The notes under the pieces are model-generated. The model saw only the letters and a program-made list of their open reading frames with translations, was not told the DNA's origin and searched no databases. 64,000 bases of DNA, taken from positions 62,001 through 126,000 of the forward strand of contig NZ_SEMC01000005.1 in NCBI RefSeq assembly GCF_004153195.1, given 5' to 3'. Of the stretch, positions 51,035 to 59,460 are shown piece by piece. Positions within the stretch are counted from its first letter, which is position 1; the number at the start of each line of letters is the position of its first letter. A program made the translations under genes and the position numbers. Source of the stretch: Sporolactobacillus sp. THM19-2 (GTDB lineage: Bacteria; Bacillota; Bacilli; Bacillales; Sporolactobacillaceae).

Positions 51035-52358
51035 GACCGCACTGAATCTTTTACTTGATGTGTCGGAAAGGCATGCATACAGTCAGATTGTGCTTAATGA
51101 TACCCTCCCGGAGTCCGGCCTGAGTGCAAGGGATAAGAGTCTGGTCACTGCACTTGTTTATGGCGTTCTCCAGCGTCAATTGACACTGGATTATTATATT
51201 GACTTTTTTACTGCCGGTAAAAAACTTGATAACTGGGTCAGGCTTCTGCTTGAACTCTCATTTTACCAGAAACTGTATATGGATCGTATCCCTGATCATG
51301 CCATTGTTAACGAGGCGGTGGAAATTGCCGGTCTACGCGGTCATCGCGGCATTTCAGGTCTGGTCAATGCTGTCCTGAGAAAGTTTCTCCGTGAGGGCGC
51401 TCCGCCTCTTTCGAAGATCATTCCGGAGAGGAGACGACTTTCGGTCAGCTACAGTCATCCGGAGTGGCTGCTCGCCCTGTGGATCAGGCAGTGGGGCAGG
51501 GCTGCAACCGTGAAGATTGCGGAAAGCAATAATCAGCCGCCGCATACTTATGTTCGGGTGAACACGTTGCGCACTTCACGGTCTGAACTCGCCGCAACCC
51601 TTGCCTGTGCAGGAATTCACACGGTGCAGGGTACCCTCTCCCCGGACAGCCTGATGGTGACAGAAGGCCATGCAGCATCCGCTCCGGCTTTTCTCAAAGG
51701 ACTGTGCACCATTCAGGATGAAAGTTCGATGCTTGTCGCCGATGCCGTGGCACCGGAGGCAGGGATGCATGTGCTTGATGCGTGTGCGGGACCCGGGGGC
51801 AAGACAACCCATCTGGCTGAAAGAATGCACAATGAAGGTCAGATCATGGCCCTTGATCTGCACGCCCATAAAACGCGGTTAATCGCCCGTACCGCTGAAC
51901 GCCTTGGATTGACCAATATCCGGACCCTCGCCCTCGACGCCAGAAAAGCTTCGGAGCATTTTGAAAAAGCCTCATTTGACCGAGTGCTTCTGGATGTCCC
52001 CTGTTCCGGTTTCGGTGTAATCAGGCGCAAGCCCGAAATCAGATGGGAAAAGAATGAAGAAGGGATCCGTCACCTGTGTGACATTCAGAATGACCTTCTG
52101 GAGGCAACTGCTCCTCTTGTCAGACCCGGTGGCCTTTTCGTCTACAGCACGTGTACCATAAACAAGGCAGAAAATGAATGGCAGCTCACTAGATTTCTCA
52201 GAGTTCACCCTGAATTTGAGTGGGATCGTGATTTCCTGCAAAGATTACCCGGGAAGGCAAAGCCGTTCCTTCTTGATGATCAATCTGCAATGCTTCAGAT
52301 TCTTCCTTTTCAAACGGATTCAGACGGTTTCTTCATTGGCTGTCTGAGAAGAAAATAA
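51012..52358 (+). CDS. rsmB: 16S rRNA (cytosine967-C5)-methyltransferase
   Basis: SAM-dependent m5C methyltransferase. ATG 51012 follows GGGGGAAG. 448 residues: an N-terminal NusB-like RNA-binding domain (about 1-140), then a Rossmann methyltransferase domain with LDACAGPGGKTTHLAERM, LLDVPCSGFGVIRRKPEIRW and LFVYSTCTINKAENE, which hold both catalytic cysteines. The next gene in B. subtilis, rlmN, is absent; prpC follows after 34 bp. Confidence 0.94.
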   Translation: MKKTGARETALNLLLDVSERHAYSQIVLNDTLPESGLSARDKSLVTALVYGVLQRQLTLDYYIDFFTAGKKLDNWVRLLLELSFYQKLYMDRIPDHAIVNEAVEIAGLRGHRGISGLVNAVLRKFLREGAPPLSKIIPERRRLSVSYSHPEWLLALWIRQWGRAATVKIAESNNQPPHTYVRVNTLRTSRSELAATLACAGIHTVQGTLSPDSLMVTEGHAASAPAFLKGLCTIQDESSMLVADAVAPEAGMHVLDACAGPGGKTTHLAERMHNEGQIMALDLHAHKTRLIARTAERLGLTNIRTLALDARKASEHFEKASFDRVLLDVPCSGFGVIRRKPEIRWEKNEEGIRHLCDIQNDLLEATAPLVRPGGLFVYSTCTINKAENEWQLTRFLRVHPEFEWDRDFLQRLPGKAKPFLLDDQSAMLQILPFQTDSDGFFIGCLRRK

Positions 52359-52392
52359 AGTAAGATGCTGCTATGACTCTGGAGGTGGCAAT

Positions 52393-53145
52393 ATGAAGGC
52401 TGTCTGCAATACGGATTGCGGGAAAGTAAGAGCTCATAATGAGGACAGTGTCGGCGTCCTGACAGGAGAGAACGGTCAGATCCTTAGTGCTGTGGCCGAC
52501 GGTATGGGCGGTCATGCCGCCGGGGAGGTGGCAAGCAGGCTGGCGCTGGAGATGATTGAAAAAAAGTGGCATGAATTGGATCACTCACTGACCCGGGATG
52601 AGGCAATCCAATGGCTGAATCATCTGGTTCGATCACTTAATGTGCATCTGTTTGATTATGCAGAAAAACATCCGGAGTGTCACGGGATGGGAACAACCCT
52701 TGCAGCGGCGCTGTGCAGTGAAGATTATATTGCCATTACAGCAGTCGGCGACAGCCGAATATATATGTGGAAAGAAGGCGAAGGGATCAGGCAGTGTACA
52801 GAAGACCATACGCTTGTCCATGAACTGGTTAAGTCGGGGCAGATCTCAAAGAAGGATGCCGAAGTTCATCCCGACAGACACGTCCTGATGCGTGCGCTGG
52901 GAACAGAACCGGCCATTCAGCTGGATACCCAGCTGTTAAACTGGGAAGGCGCATCTTACCTTGTTATCTGTTCAGACGGTCTGACTAACGAACTGTCCGA
53001 CGAAGAGATAACCGTAATCCTTGGTGAAAAGATGAGCCTTTATGAAAAAACGGAACAACTCATTCGCGAAGCCAATGATGCCGGAGGAAAAGACAATATT
53101 TCGGTGATTATTATATCTCACGACAGTGATGGTGATAGAAAATGA
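52393..53145 (+). CDS. prpC: PP2C-family Ser/Thr phosphatase PrpC
   Basis: Metal-dependent phosphatase that reverses PrkC phosphorylation. 250 residues. Metal and catalytic motifs: RAHNEDSVGV (as VRAHNEDS), VADGMGGHAAGEVAS, GMGTTLAAAL, AVGDSRIYM, LVICSDGLTNEL and GKDNISVI. TGGAGGTGG precedes the ATG; the stop overlaps the prkC start by 4 bases, so both partners are co-translated. Confidence 0.96.
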   Translation: MKAVCNTDCGKVRAHNEDSVGVLTGENGQILSAVADGMGGHAAGEVASRLALEMIEKKWHELDHSLTRDEAIQWLNHLVRSLNVHLFDYAEKHPECHGMGTTLAAALCSEDYIAITAVGDSRIYMWKEGEGIRQCTEDHTLVHELVKSGQISKKDAEVHPDRHVLMRALGTEPAIQLDTQLLNWEGASYLVICSDGLTNELSDEEITVILGEKMSLYEKTEQLIREANDAGGKDNISVIIISHDSDGDRK

Positions 53146-55133
53146 TTGGTAGAAGAATTGGAGGCAGATATCAGATCCTCTCAAAACTTGGAGAGGGTGG
53201 AATGGCGATCGTTTATAAAGCAAAAGACCTGATTCTGGACAGGCCGGTAGCTGTAAAGATTCTTCGTTCCGAGTTATCCGGAGACGAACAATTTATTAAA
53301 CGCTTTCACCGTGAAGCCGAATCTGTTGCCAGTCTGTCTCATCCTAATATTGTCGCAATATATGACATTGGTGAAGAAGAAGACTGCTATTACATAGTTA
53401 TGGAATATATCCATGGGATGAGTCTGAAAGAATTCATTCGGGATTATTCGCCGATTTCGATCAGTGATGCTGTTCATCTGATGAAACAAATCGTTCTTGC
53501 GATCGCACATGCTCATGCCCATGGTATTGTACACCGCGACATAAAGCCACACAATATTCTTGTTGATGAGTCTGAACATGTTAAAGTGACTGATTTTGGG
53601 ATAGCACTTGCCGTAAGCGGTACAACCATCACCTATACCCACTCGATCATGGGGTCGGCTCACTATCTTTCACCTGAGCAGGCAAAAGGCGGGAAAGCAA
53701 CAGAAAAATCTGATATCTATGCGCTTGGCATTGTGATGTTTGAGCTCTTAACAGGGAAATTGCCCTTTCCGGGTTCATCACCAGTCTCGGTCGCTTTGAA
53801 ACACCTGAACGAACCGATGCCGTATCCACGCGACTTTCGTTCAGAAATACCCCAGAGTCTTGAAAACATTATTATCCGGGCTCTGGCTAAATATCCGGAG
53901 GAACGTTTTAACAGTGCAGCCGAGATGTATGACAATCTGCAAACCGCATTAAGCCCGGCACGCCTGAATGAACCCCGGCTTCATTTGAATCATTTGAATG
54001 AACATCGGCAAGATAAGAATGAAGATGAAGAAGATACAATCAGAATGGCGCCGGTTAACGATAAATTTCATGATCATACTGAAAAAAAGGCGCAAGACAA
54101 ATCCGGAAAACCGGAGGGAAACGGCAGGAAAAATAATAAAGCGAAAAAGTGGCTGACAATCACCGGGATTCTTATCCTGCTTATCACCGCCGGCCTTGCT
54201 ATCGGCCTTGGTGTTCTCCCTAAACTGTTATATGTTGACGATGTCCATATTCCTGACGTTACCGGTAAGACCTACCAGCAGGCACAGCAGGCTTTGCACA
54301 ACAATAACCTGAAAGTGGTCAGAACAGATCGCTCCAGCCAGTCGGTAAAAAAAGGACGGGTAATCAGCCAGAATCCGGATGCTGGTTCGATTGTGAAGGC
54401 TGGTTCAACAGTCAGTCTGTCTGTCAGCAAGGGACCTGCGGCAGTGAAACTGGATGACTTTGTTGGAAAAGACCGTGATTCTGTTCTGGAAGTTTTAATG
54501 GATGAAGATTATAAAGACATCATCTGGCATCAGAAGGAATCATCAGATGTACCTGAGGGGGATATTATCAGTCAGAAACCGGAAGCAGGCAGTGATGTGG
54601 TTCCTTCAGACACGGTTCTGGAGCTGACTTACAGTACAGGCAAACCAGAAGTGACTGTACCGGACCTTAATGGGAAACCTCAGACAGAGGCCCGGCAGTT
54701 ATTGGAAGATGAAGGCCTGGTTGCTGATTTTTCAGTGGGAGACTACTCAGATTCTATACCCAAGGGGCATGTCCTGGAACAGGATCCGCCTCCCGGAAGC
54801 AAAGTAGAAGGCGGAACAACGATCATTGTGACTTTGTCAAAAGGTGCTGAGCCTGAGCAGAAAGAGCCGAAAACGATTGATCAGCCAATTAAAATCGTTT
54901 ATCCTTCTGATGGAAACAGCCGGCCAAATGTGAAAAATGGAAAAAAACCAATCCACGTACAGATTTACTATACCGATGCGAATCACAATGATTCGCTTTT
55001 TACCGATGAGAAAATCTCTGAAACAAAAACATATACCGTGCCATTTACCATTAATCCGGATGAACAGGGCTTTTATCGTGTCGTGATTGATCAGGTGCAA
55101 AGGAAGACGGGAACCGTTGATTACCCTGAATAA
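53142..55133 (+). CDS. prkC: PASTA-domain Ser/Thr protein kinase PrkC
   Basis: Membrane kinase sensing muropeptides or lipid II. 663 residues: kinase domain (about 1-270) with the glycine loop LGEGGMAIVYKA, Lys in AVKILR, catalytic HRDIKPHNIL, DFG and APE-like SPEQAKGG; a charged linker; one membrane segment (about 338-362, ITGILILLITAGLAIGLGVL); then three PASTA repeats starting at IPDVTGKTYQQA, VKLDDFVGKDRDS and VPDLNGKPQTEA, and a C-terminal beta domain. Paired with prpC. Confidence 0.96.
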   Translation: MIGRRIGGRYQILSKLGEGGMAIVYKAKDLILDRPVAVKILRSELSGDEQFIKRFHREAESVASLSHPNIVAIYDIGEEEDCYYIVMEYIHGMSLKEFIRDYSPISISDAVHLMKQIVLAIAHAHAHGIVHRDIKPHNILVDESEHVKVTDFGIALAVSGTTITYTHSIMGSAHYLSPEQAKGGKATEKSDIYALGIVMFELLTGKLPFPGSSPVSVALKHLNEPMPYPRDFRSEIPQSLENIIIRALAKYPEERFNSAAEMYDNLQTALSPARLNEPRLHLNHLNEHRQDKNEDEEDTIRMAPVNDKFHDHTEKKAQDKSGKPEGNGRKNNKAKKWLTITGILILLITAGLAIGLGVLPKLLYVDDVHIPDVTGKTYQQAQQALHNNNLKVVRTDRSSQSVKKGRVISQNPDAGSIVKAGSTVSLSVSKGPAAVKLDDFVGKDRDSVLEVLMDEDYKDIIWHQKESSDVPEGDIISQKPEAGSDVVPSDTVLELTYSTGKPEVTVPDLNGKPQTEARQLLEDEGLVADFSVGDYSDSIPKGHVLEQDPPPGSKVEGGTTIIVTLSKGAEPEQKEPKTIDQPIKIVYPSDGNSRPNVKNGKKPIHVQIYYTDANHNDSLFTDEKISETKTYTVPFTINPDEQGFYRVVIDQVQRKTGTVDYPE

Positions 55134-55193
55134 CATCAGACTGATATCTTTTTTAGCGGATCAAAATTGAAACTGAGATAAGGGAGCAATTAT

Positions 55194-56078
55194 ATGCCGG
55201 AAGGAACGATCATGAAAGCTTTAAGCGGGTTCTACTATGTCAGTGATGGAGAGGCACTCGTGCAATGCCGGGCCAGAGGCGTTTTCAGGAAAAGAAAAGT
55301 CACGCCGCTGGTTGGTGATCACGTGGAGTATGAGGCGGAAAGGAAGACGGAAGGTTATATTCTGAACATTGCCAGACGAAAAAATGAGCTGGACAGGCCG
55401 CCGATAGCTAACGTAGATCAGGCCATACTTGTTTTCTCCATTACAGAACCTGCCTTTGATGATCTGCTGCTTGATCGTTTTCTGGTACATATGGAAGCAA
55501 AGCACATTCCCTCAACGATATGTATGACCAAATGGGATCTTCTTCATGAAGAAGAAGCAGAACAATGGGTAGCGAAACTTGGCGTCTATAAGCGGGCGGG
55601 TTATCCTCTATATTTCACCTCAAGTCTTTTGGGGAAGGGTATTGATGAACTGCGCCGGTCCCTGAGCGGTGAAGTAAGCGTCATTACCGGACAGTCTGGC
55701 GTAGGCAAGTCTTCCTTGCTGAATGCAATCGATCACCATTTCCATATTGATACACAGGCGATCTCGCAATCACTTGGGCGCGGGAAGCATACGACAAGAC
55801 ATGTTGAACTTCTTCCCGTAGCGGGAAACGGGTTCATTGCAGACACACCTGGTTTCAGTTCCCTGGATTTTTCCCATCTGTCCCTTCAGCAGCTTGAACA
55901 GTGTTTCCCGGAATTTGCCGGATACCGTGGGTTCTGCAGATTCAGAGGATGCATGCATATAGCTGAACCGGACTGTGCCGTTAAGCATGCGGTTGAGGAG
56001 GGAGAGATGGATCGGAGAAGGTATGATCATTATCATCTCTTTTATAATGAAATAACGAGACAAAAAAAACAGTATTAA
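55194..56078 (+). CDS. rsgA: Small-ribosomal-subunit GTPase RsgA (CpgA)
   Basis: Circularly permuted GTPase in late 30S assembly. ATG 55194 gives MPEGTIMKALSGFYYV, the family start. 294 residues: OB fold (about 1-65), GTPase motifs in permuted order (NVDQAILVF, TKWD, then GQSGVGKSSLLNAI and DTPGFSS), and a zinc site CRFRGCMHIAEPDCAVK. It lies after prkC as in B. subtilis (yloQ); rpe is absent downstream. Confidence 0.96.
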   Translation: MPEGTIMKALSGFYYVSDGEALVQCRARGVFRKRKVTPLVGDHVEYEAERKTEGYILNIARRKNELDRPPIANVDQAILVFSITEPAFDDLLLDRFLVHMEAKHIPSTICMTKWDLLHEEEAEQWVAKLGVYKRAGYPLYFTSSLLGKGIDELRRSLSGEVSVITGQSGVGKSSLLNAIDHHFHIDTQAISQSLGRGKHTTRHVELLPVAGNGFIADTPGFSSLDFSHLSLQQLEQCFPEFAGYRGFCRFRGCMHIAEPDCAVKHAVEEGEMDRRRYDHYHLFYNEITRQKKQY

Positions 56079-56104
56079 TCCCTGCAGAAAGAGGTGACCG
56101 TAAA

Positions 56105-56746
56105 GTGAAGCTTGCCATTGTTGCCGGAGGTCCTGAAGAATTGCTTCCGGACCTTGACTCGCAGGAATATGATGAGTTTAAGTGGATTGGTGCCGATCAT
56201 GGGACGCTTGTTATACTGAAAAGTAACAGAAAACCGATTCGGGCTTTTGGCGATTTTGACTCACTGTCCGATATAGAAAAAGAGGCTGTCCTGAGAAGCA
56301 GCATGAAAATTGAAACCTTTCCTCCTGAAAAGGACAGGACAGATCTGGAGATTGCCCTTGAATGGGCATTAAAGCAAAATCCCGAAAAGCTGCTTGTTTT
56401 CGGGGCAACGGGCGGACGGGTTGACCATATGCTCTCAGCTGTTCAGCTTTTGTTAAGCGTAACGCAGGCAGGGGTAGACGGCTCTATCGTGGATCGAAAG
56501 AACTGTGTCACTCTGCTTCCTCCGGGTACATATCATATAAAGAAAAATGCGGGCTACCCTTACCTGTCCTTTCTTTCTCTCACAGGCAGCGTCCGCGGGC
56601 TGACTCTGAAGGGCGTAAAATACCCGCTCACAGATACAGAACTGCCCGTCGGATCCAGTCTGTGTATCAGTAATGAGCCGGTTGGTTGCCAGTTTACCGT
56701 TTCTTTATCTGCGGGCTACTTATTAATGATGCGCTGCAGGGATTGA
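56105..56746 (+). CDS. thiN: Thiamine pyrophosphokinase
   Basis: Converts thiamine to thiamine pyrophosphate. GTG 56105 with AAAGAGGTGACC upstream. 213 residues: N-terminal catalytic domain with AFGDFDSLSD, PPEKDRTDLEIALEWAL and FGATGGRVDHMLSA, and a C-terminal thiamine-binding beta domain. It is the yloS position. Confidence 0.94.
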   Translation: MKLAIVAGGPEELLPDLDSQEYDEFKWIGADHGTLVILKSNRKPIRAFGDFDSLSDIEKEAVLRSSMKIETFPPEKDRTDLEIALEWALKQNPEKLLVFGATGGRVDHMLSAVQLLLSVTQAGVDGSIVDRKNCVTLLPPGTYHIKKNAGYPYLSFLSLTGSVRGLTLKGVKYPLTDTELPVGSSLCISNEPVGCQFTVSLSAGYLLMMRCRD

Positions 56747-56755
56747 TCCCGCCGG

Positions 56756-56784
56756 TCATAGAATCGTCATAAGCTGCATACCAT
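56756..56784 (+). promoter_or_regulatory. Sigma-E-type promoter candidate for spoVM
   Basis: TCATAGA (56756-56762), 14 bp, then CATACCAT (56777-56784). The -10 matches the sigma E pattern CATACAnT except one base. spoVM is known to be transcribed by sigma E in B. subtilis, and the distance (57 bases to ATG) fits. Confidence 0.45.
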
Positions 56785-56840
56785 CTATTAGTGATGATCA
56801 TGGCCGGCAGGCGGCGCATGCAACAAGGAGGAGTATGGCA

Positions 56841-56921
56841 ATGAAATTTTATACTATTAAACTTCCGAAATTTCTGGGCAGTATTGTGAGAGCACTCCTC
56901 GGTTCTTTCCGCAAGGGATAA
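56841..56921 (+). CDS. spoVM: Stage V sporulation protein M (SpoVM)
   Basis: 26-residue amphipathic helical peptide that marks the convex forespore membrane and anchors SpoIVA for coat assembly. It reads MKFYTIKLPKFLGS at the N-terminus and RALLGSFRKG at the C-terminus, nearly identical to B. subtilis, with Pro9 conserved. AAGGAGGAG (56825-56833) is 7 bases upstream; an in-frame ATG at 56835 is too close. Position between thiN and rpmB matches B. subtilis. Confidence 0.97.
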   Translation: MKFYTIKLPKFLGSIVRALLGSFRKG

Positions 56922-56979
56922 TCCAGGAACATGACTGAATCTGCTTTGACCAACAGATCTGGAGCATTCATGATAAATA

Positions 56980-57039
56980 AAAAAGCATCGCAGAGAAAAC
57001 CGGAGGATGATCCGGAGGTTCCGCTAACGATGCTTTTTT
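56980..57039. terminator. Bidirectional terminator between spoVM and rpmB
   Basis: AAAAAAGCATCG (56979-56990) and CGATGCTTTTTT (57028-57039) form a stem with A and T runs on both sides, so it can stop transcripts from both strands. An inner CCGGA/TCCGG hairpin (57000-57015) branches from it. Confidence 0.75.
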
Positions 57040-57065
57040 ATTTCATATTCTTATAGATCAATCCA

Positions 57066-57254
57066 TCAGGCCCGTTCAACTTTTCCGGATTTGAGCGCTT
57101 TTGTCGATACGTAAACCCGTTTCGGTTTGCCGTCCACAAGGATACGAACCTTCTGCAGATTAGCTTTGAATGTCCGTTTCGATTTATTTTCAGCAAAGGA
57201 CCGATTCTGGCCAAATTTTGTAGTCTTTCCTGTCACGAAGCAATGACGTCCCAT
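57066..57254 (-). CDS. rpmB: 50S ribosomal protein L28
   Basis: 62 residues; [20 protein letters not shown] and [17 protein letters not shown] are typical of bL28. Only one cysteine is present, so it is the zinc-free form. AAGGAGG lies upstream on the - strand. It is convergent with spoVM and divergent from yloU, the conserved arrangement. Confidence 0.97.
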   Translation of the reverse strand: MGRHCFVTGKTTKFGQNRSFAENKSKRTFKANLQKVRILVDGKPKRVYVSTKALKSGKVERA

Positions 57255-57298
57255 TGAGCATACCTCCTTGCCCTTAGCTTTCTTTCAGCAATAATTCT

Positions 57299-57327
57299 AT
57301 AATATCACGGCGACGCCTCTCGCGCAA
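57299..57327 (-). promoter_or_regulatory. Sigma-A promoter for rpmB
   Basis: On the - strand TTGCGC (57327-57322), 17 bp, TATTAT (57304-57299), about 45 bases before the rpmB ATG. Confidence 0.5.
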
Positions 57328-57453
57328 TATGTCTCAGTTCTTTCAAAATAGAACACGCTAGTGTAAAATAGCGGTAAAGTATGATTTAATAAAGAGCATT
57401 TTTCCTGCAGTAACAGGGCTCAAAATCACTCTTCTTTACGGAGGTACGTGTTT

Positions 57454-57843
57454 ATGTCCATTTCAATCAGCAACCCTTTTGGTCAAATTGATATTTCAAC
57501 TGATGTCATCGCAAAAATTGTCGGAGGTGCAGCACTTGGCTGCTCCGGGATTGTCGGCATGGCTTCTAAAAATCAGCTGAAAGATGGCTTTACTGAACTG
57601 CTTAAGAAAGAAAATTTCAGTAAAGGGATTGTTGTGCACTTTAATGATGCACAGAATCTGCTGATCGATATGTATATCATCGTCAGCTATGGAACAAGGA
57701 TATCTGAAGTTGCCGTTCAGGTACAAAATAAGGTGAGGGCAACTTTGAATGAGACGTTAGGTATTGATGCCGCTGAAATTAATGTATTTGTTCAAGGTGT
57801 CAGACTTGTGCCGGACAATGCGCCTGTAGAAGAGGATTCCTGA
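57454..57843 (+). CDS. yloU: Asp23/YloU-family envelope stress protein
   Basis: Asp23-domain protein of about 129 residues. ATG 57454 has GGAGG 9 bases upstream; GTG 57448 is too close. The body includes IDISTDVIAKIVGGAALGCSG and VSYGTRISEVAVQVQNKVR, with no clear membrane helix. It is probably a membrane-associated stress or wall-related scaffold, by family. The yloV (FakA-like) gene that follows in B. subtilis is absent. Confidence 0.92.
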   Translation: MSISISNPFGQIDISTDVIAKIVGGAALGCSGIVGMASKNQLKDGFTELLKKENFSKGIVVHFNDAQNLLIDMYIIVSYGTRISEVAVQVQNKVRATLNETLGIDAAEINVFVQGVRLVPDNAPVEEDS

Positions 57844-57866
57844 GCCCCATAAGGAGAGGACCTTAA

Positions 57867-58529
57867 ATGAAATATCGCAGTGTATTTGATATTATCGGGC
57901 CGGTCATGGTCGGACCTTCAAGTTCGCATACAGCAGGAGCCGTCAGCATCGGCCGTACAGCAAGAATGCTGTTTGGAGAAAAGCCGGATCAAGTACAGGT
58001 AACTCTTTACGGTTCATTTGCTGAAACCTATAAAGGTCATGGGACAGACGTTGCCATTGCCGGAGGATTGCTGGCTTTTGAACCGAATGACAGGAGATTA
58101 CCTCAGGCAAGAACCCTGGCCAAAGAAGAGGGGATCGATATCTCTTTTGAAGCTGACAAAGTAACTCAGGTGGATCATCCGAATACAGCAAGATTGCATT
58201 TGTCGAAGGGTGAGGATCTGCTGGATTTGGTCGGCGTTTCCATCGGCGGCGGGAAAATCGAAATTATTGAGGTTGATGGATTTCCCATTTCACTGTCCGG
58301 CAGTAATCCGGCTCTGCTCGTTCTTCATCTTGATAAATATGGTGCTGTAGCGGAGGTAGCCAGAGTTATTGCCAGATATGAAATGAATATTTCTTACATG
58401 GAAGTCTCCCGCCAGGAAAAGGGGAGACTGGCTTTAATGGTTATCCAGACGGATGAGGAGATTAATGAAAATCTTGCTGATGAGATTTCAGCACTTCCGA
58501 ATATGCTTCATGTTGCGGTCCTGTCCTGA
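57867..58529 (+). CDS. sdaAB: L-serine dehydratase, iron-sulfur-dependent, beta subunit
   Basis: Deaminates L-serine to pyruvate with SdaAA. 220 residues: MKYRSVFDIIGPVMVGPSSSHTAGA, GSFAETYKGHGTD, and a C-terminal ACT domain (about 147-220; PALLVLHLDKYGAVAEVARVI) likely binding serine. AAGGAGAGG precedes the ATG. 28 bp upstream of sdaAA. Confidence 0.96.
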   Translation: MKYRSVFDIIGPVMVGPSSSHTAGAVSIGRTARMLFGEKPDQVQVTLYGSFAETYKGHGTDVAIAGGLLAFEPNDRRLPQARTLAKEEGIDISFEADKVTQVDHPNTARLHLSKGEDLLDLVGVSIGGGKIEIIEVDGFPISLSGSNPALLVLHLDKYGAVAEVARVIARYEMNISYMEVSRQEKGRLALMVIQTDEEINENLADEISALPNMLHVAVLS

Positions 58530-58557
58530 TCATAGATGAGATAGGGGGAGATGCGTC

Positions 58558-59460
58558 ATGTTCAGTACGGTTAAAGAACTTGTCAGTCAGGCTGAAGATC
58601 GCGGCCTGGCGATATCTGAAATGATGATTTTGTCAGAGACAGAAACAACAGGAAAGAGCCGGGAAGCTGTCTTCTCCAGAATGGGACGGAATCTTGATGT
58701 GATGGAGAAGGCCGTAAATAGAGGAATACACGAAGACATCCGTTCGCACTCCGGCCTGACAGGCGGAGACGCACGTTTGCTTCAGAAATATATCGATTCG
58801 GGGAAATCCCTTGCCGGCCGCACCTTGCTGGATGCCGTCAGCAAGGCCATGGCAACGAATGAAGTCAATGCGGCAATGGGAATCATCTGTGCCACTCCGA
58901 CTGCCGGATCAGCCGGAGTGGTCCCAGGTACATTATTTGGACTGAAGGAGAAAGTCCATCCGGACAGAGATCAGATGATCCGTTTTCTCTTTACGGCGGG
59001 TGCCTTCGGTTTTATTGTAGCAAACAACGCATCTATATCGGGCGCAGCCGGCGGATGCCAGGCTGAAGTTGGATCAGCAACGGGGATGGCAGCTGCAGCT
59101 ACGGTTGAGATGGCCGGAGGCACGCCGGCACAGTCTGCCCATGCCATGGCCATCGCGCTTGGTAATATGCTTGGACTGATCTGCGATCCTGTTGCCGGTC
59201 TGGTTGAGGTCCCCTGCGTAAAAAGGAATGCGATTGGGGCTTCCAGTGCCATCGTTGCTGCAGATATGGCTCTTGCCGGCATTAAGAGCCGTATTCCCTG
59301 TGATGAAGTCATTGACGCTATGTATCAGGCCGGCCGGTTAATGCCGGCCGCGTTCAGGGAGACGGCTCAGGGCGGACTTGCTGCGACAAAAACCGGACAG
59401 GCACTGAAAGAAAAGATATTTGGACGGAAAATACAGCCGTCTGTGATGAAAAATTCATGA
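58558..59460 (+). CDS. sdaAA: L-serine dehydratase, iron-sulfur-dependent, alpha subunit
   Basis: Catalytic subunit with a [4Fe-4S] cluster. 300 residues; NEVNAAMGIICATPTAGSAG, NNASISGAAGGCQAEVGSA and GLICDPVAGLVEVPCVKRNA hold the cluster cysteines. GGGGGAGA precedes the ATG. The stop overlaps the recG start by 4 bases. Confidence 0.96.
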   Translation: MFSTVKELVSQAEDRGLAISEMMILSETETTGKSREAVFSRMGRNLDVMEKAVNRGIHEDIRSHSGLTGGDARLLQKYIDSGKSLAGRTLLDAVSKAMATNEVNAAMGIICATPTAGSAGVVPGTLFGLKEKVHPDRDQMIRFLFTAGAFGFIVANNASISGAAGGCQAEVGSATGMAAAATVEMAGGTPAQSAHAMAIALGNMLGLICDPVAGLVEVPCVKRNAIGASSAIVAADMALAGIKSRIPCDEVIDAMYQAGRLMPAAFRETAQGGLAATKTGQALKEKIFGRKIQPSVMKNS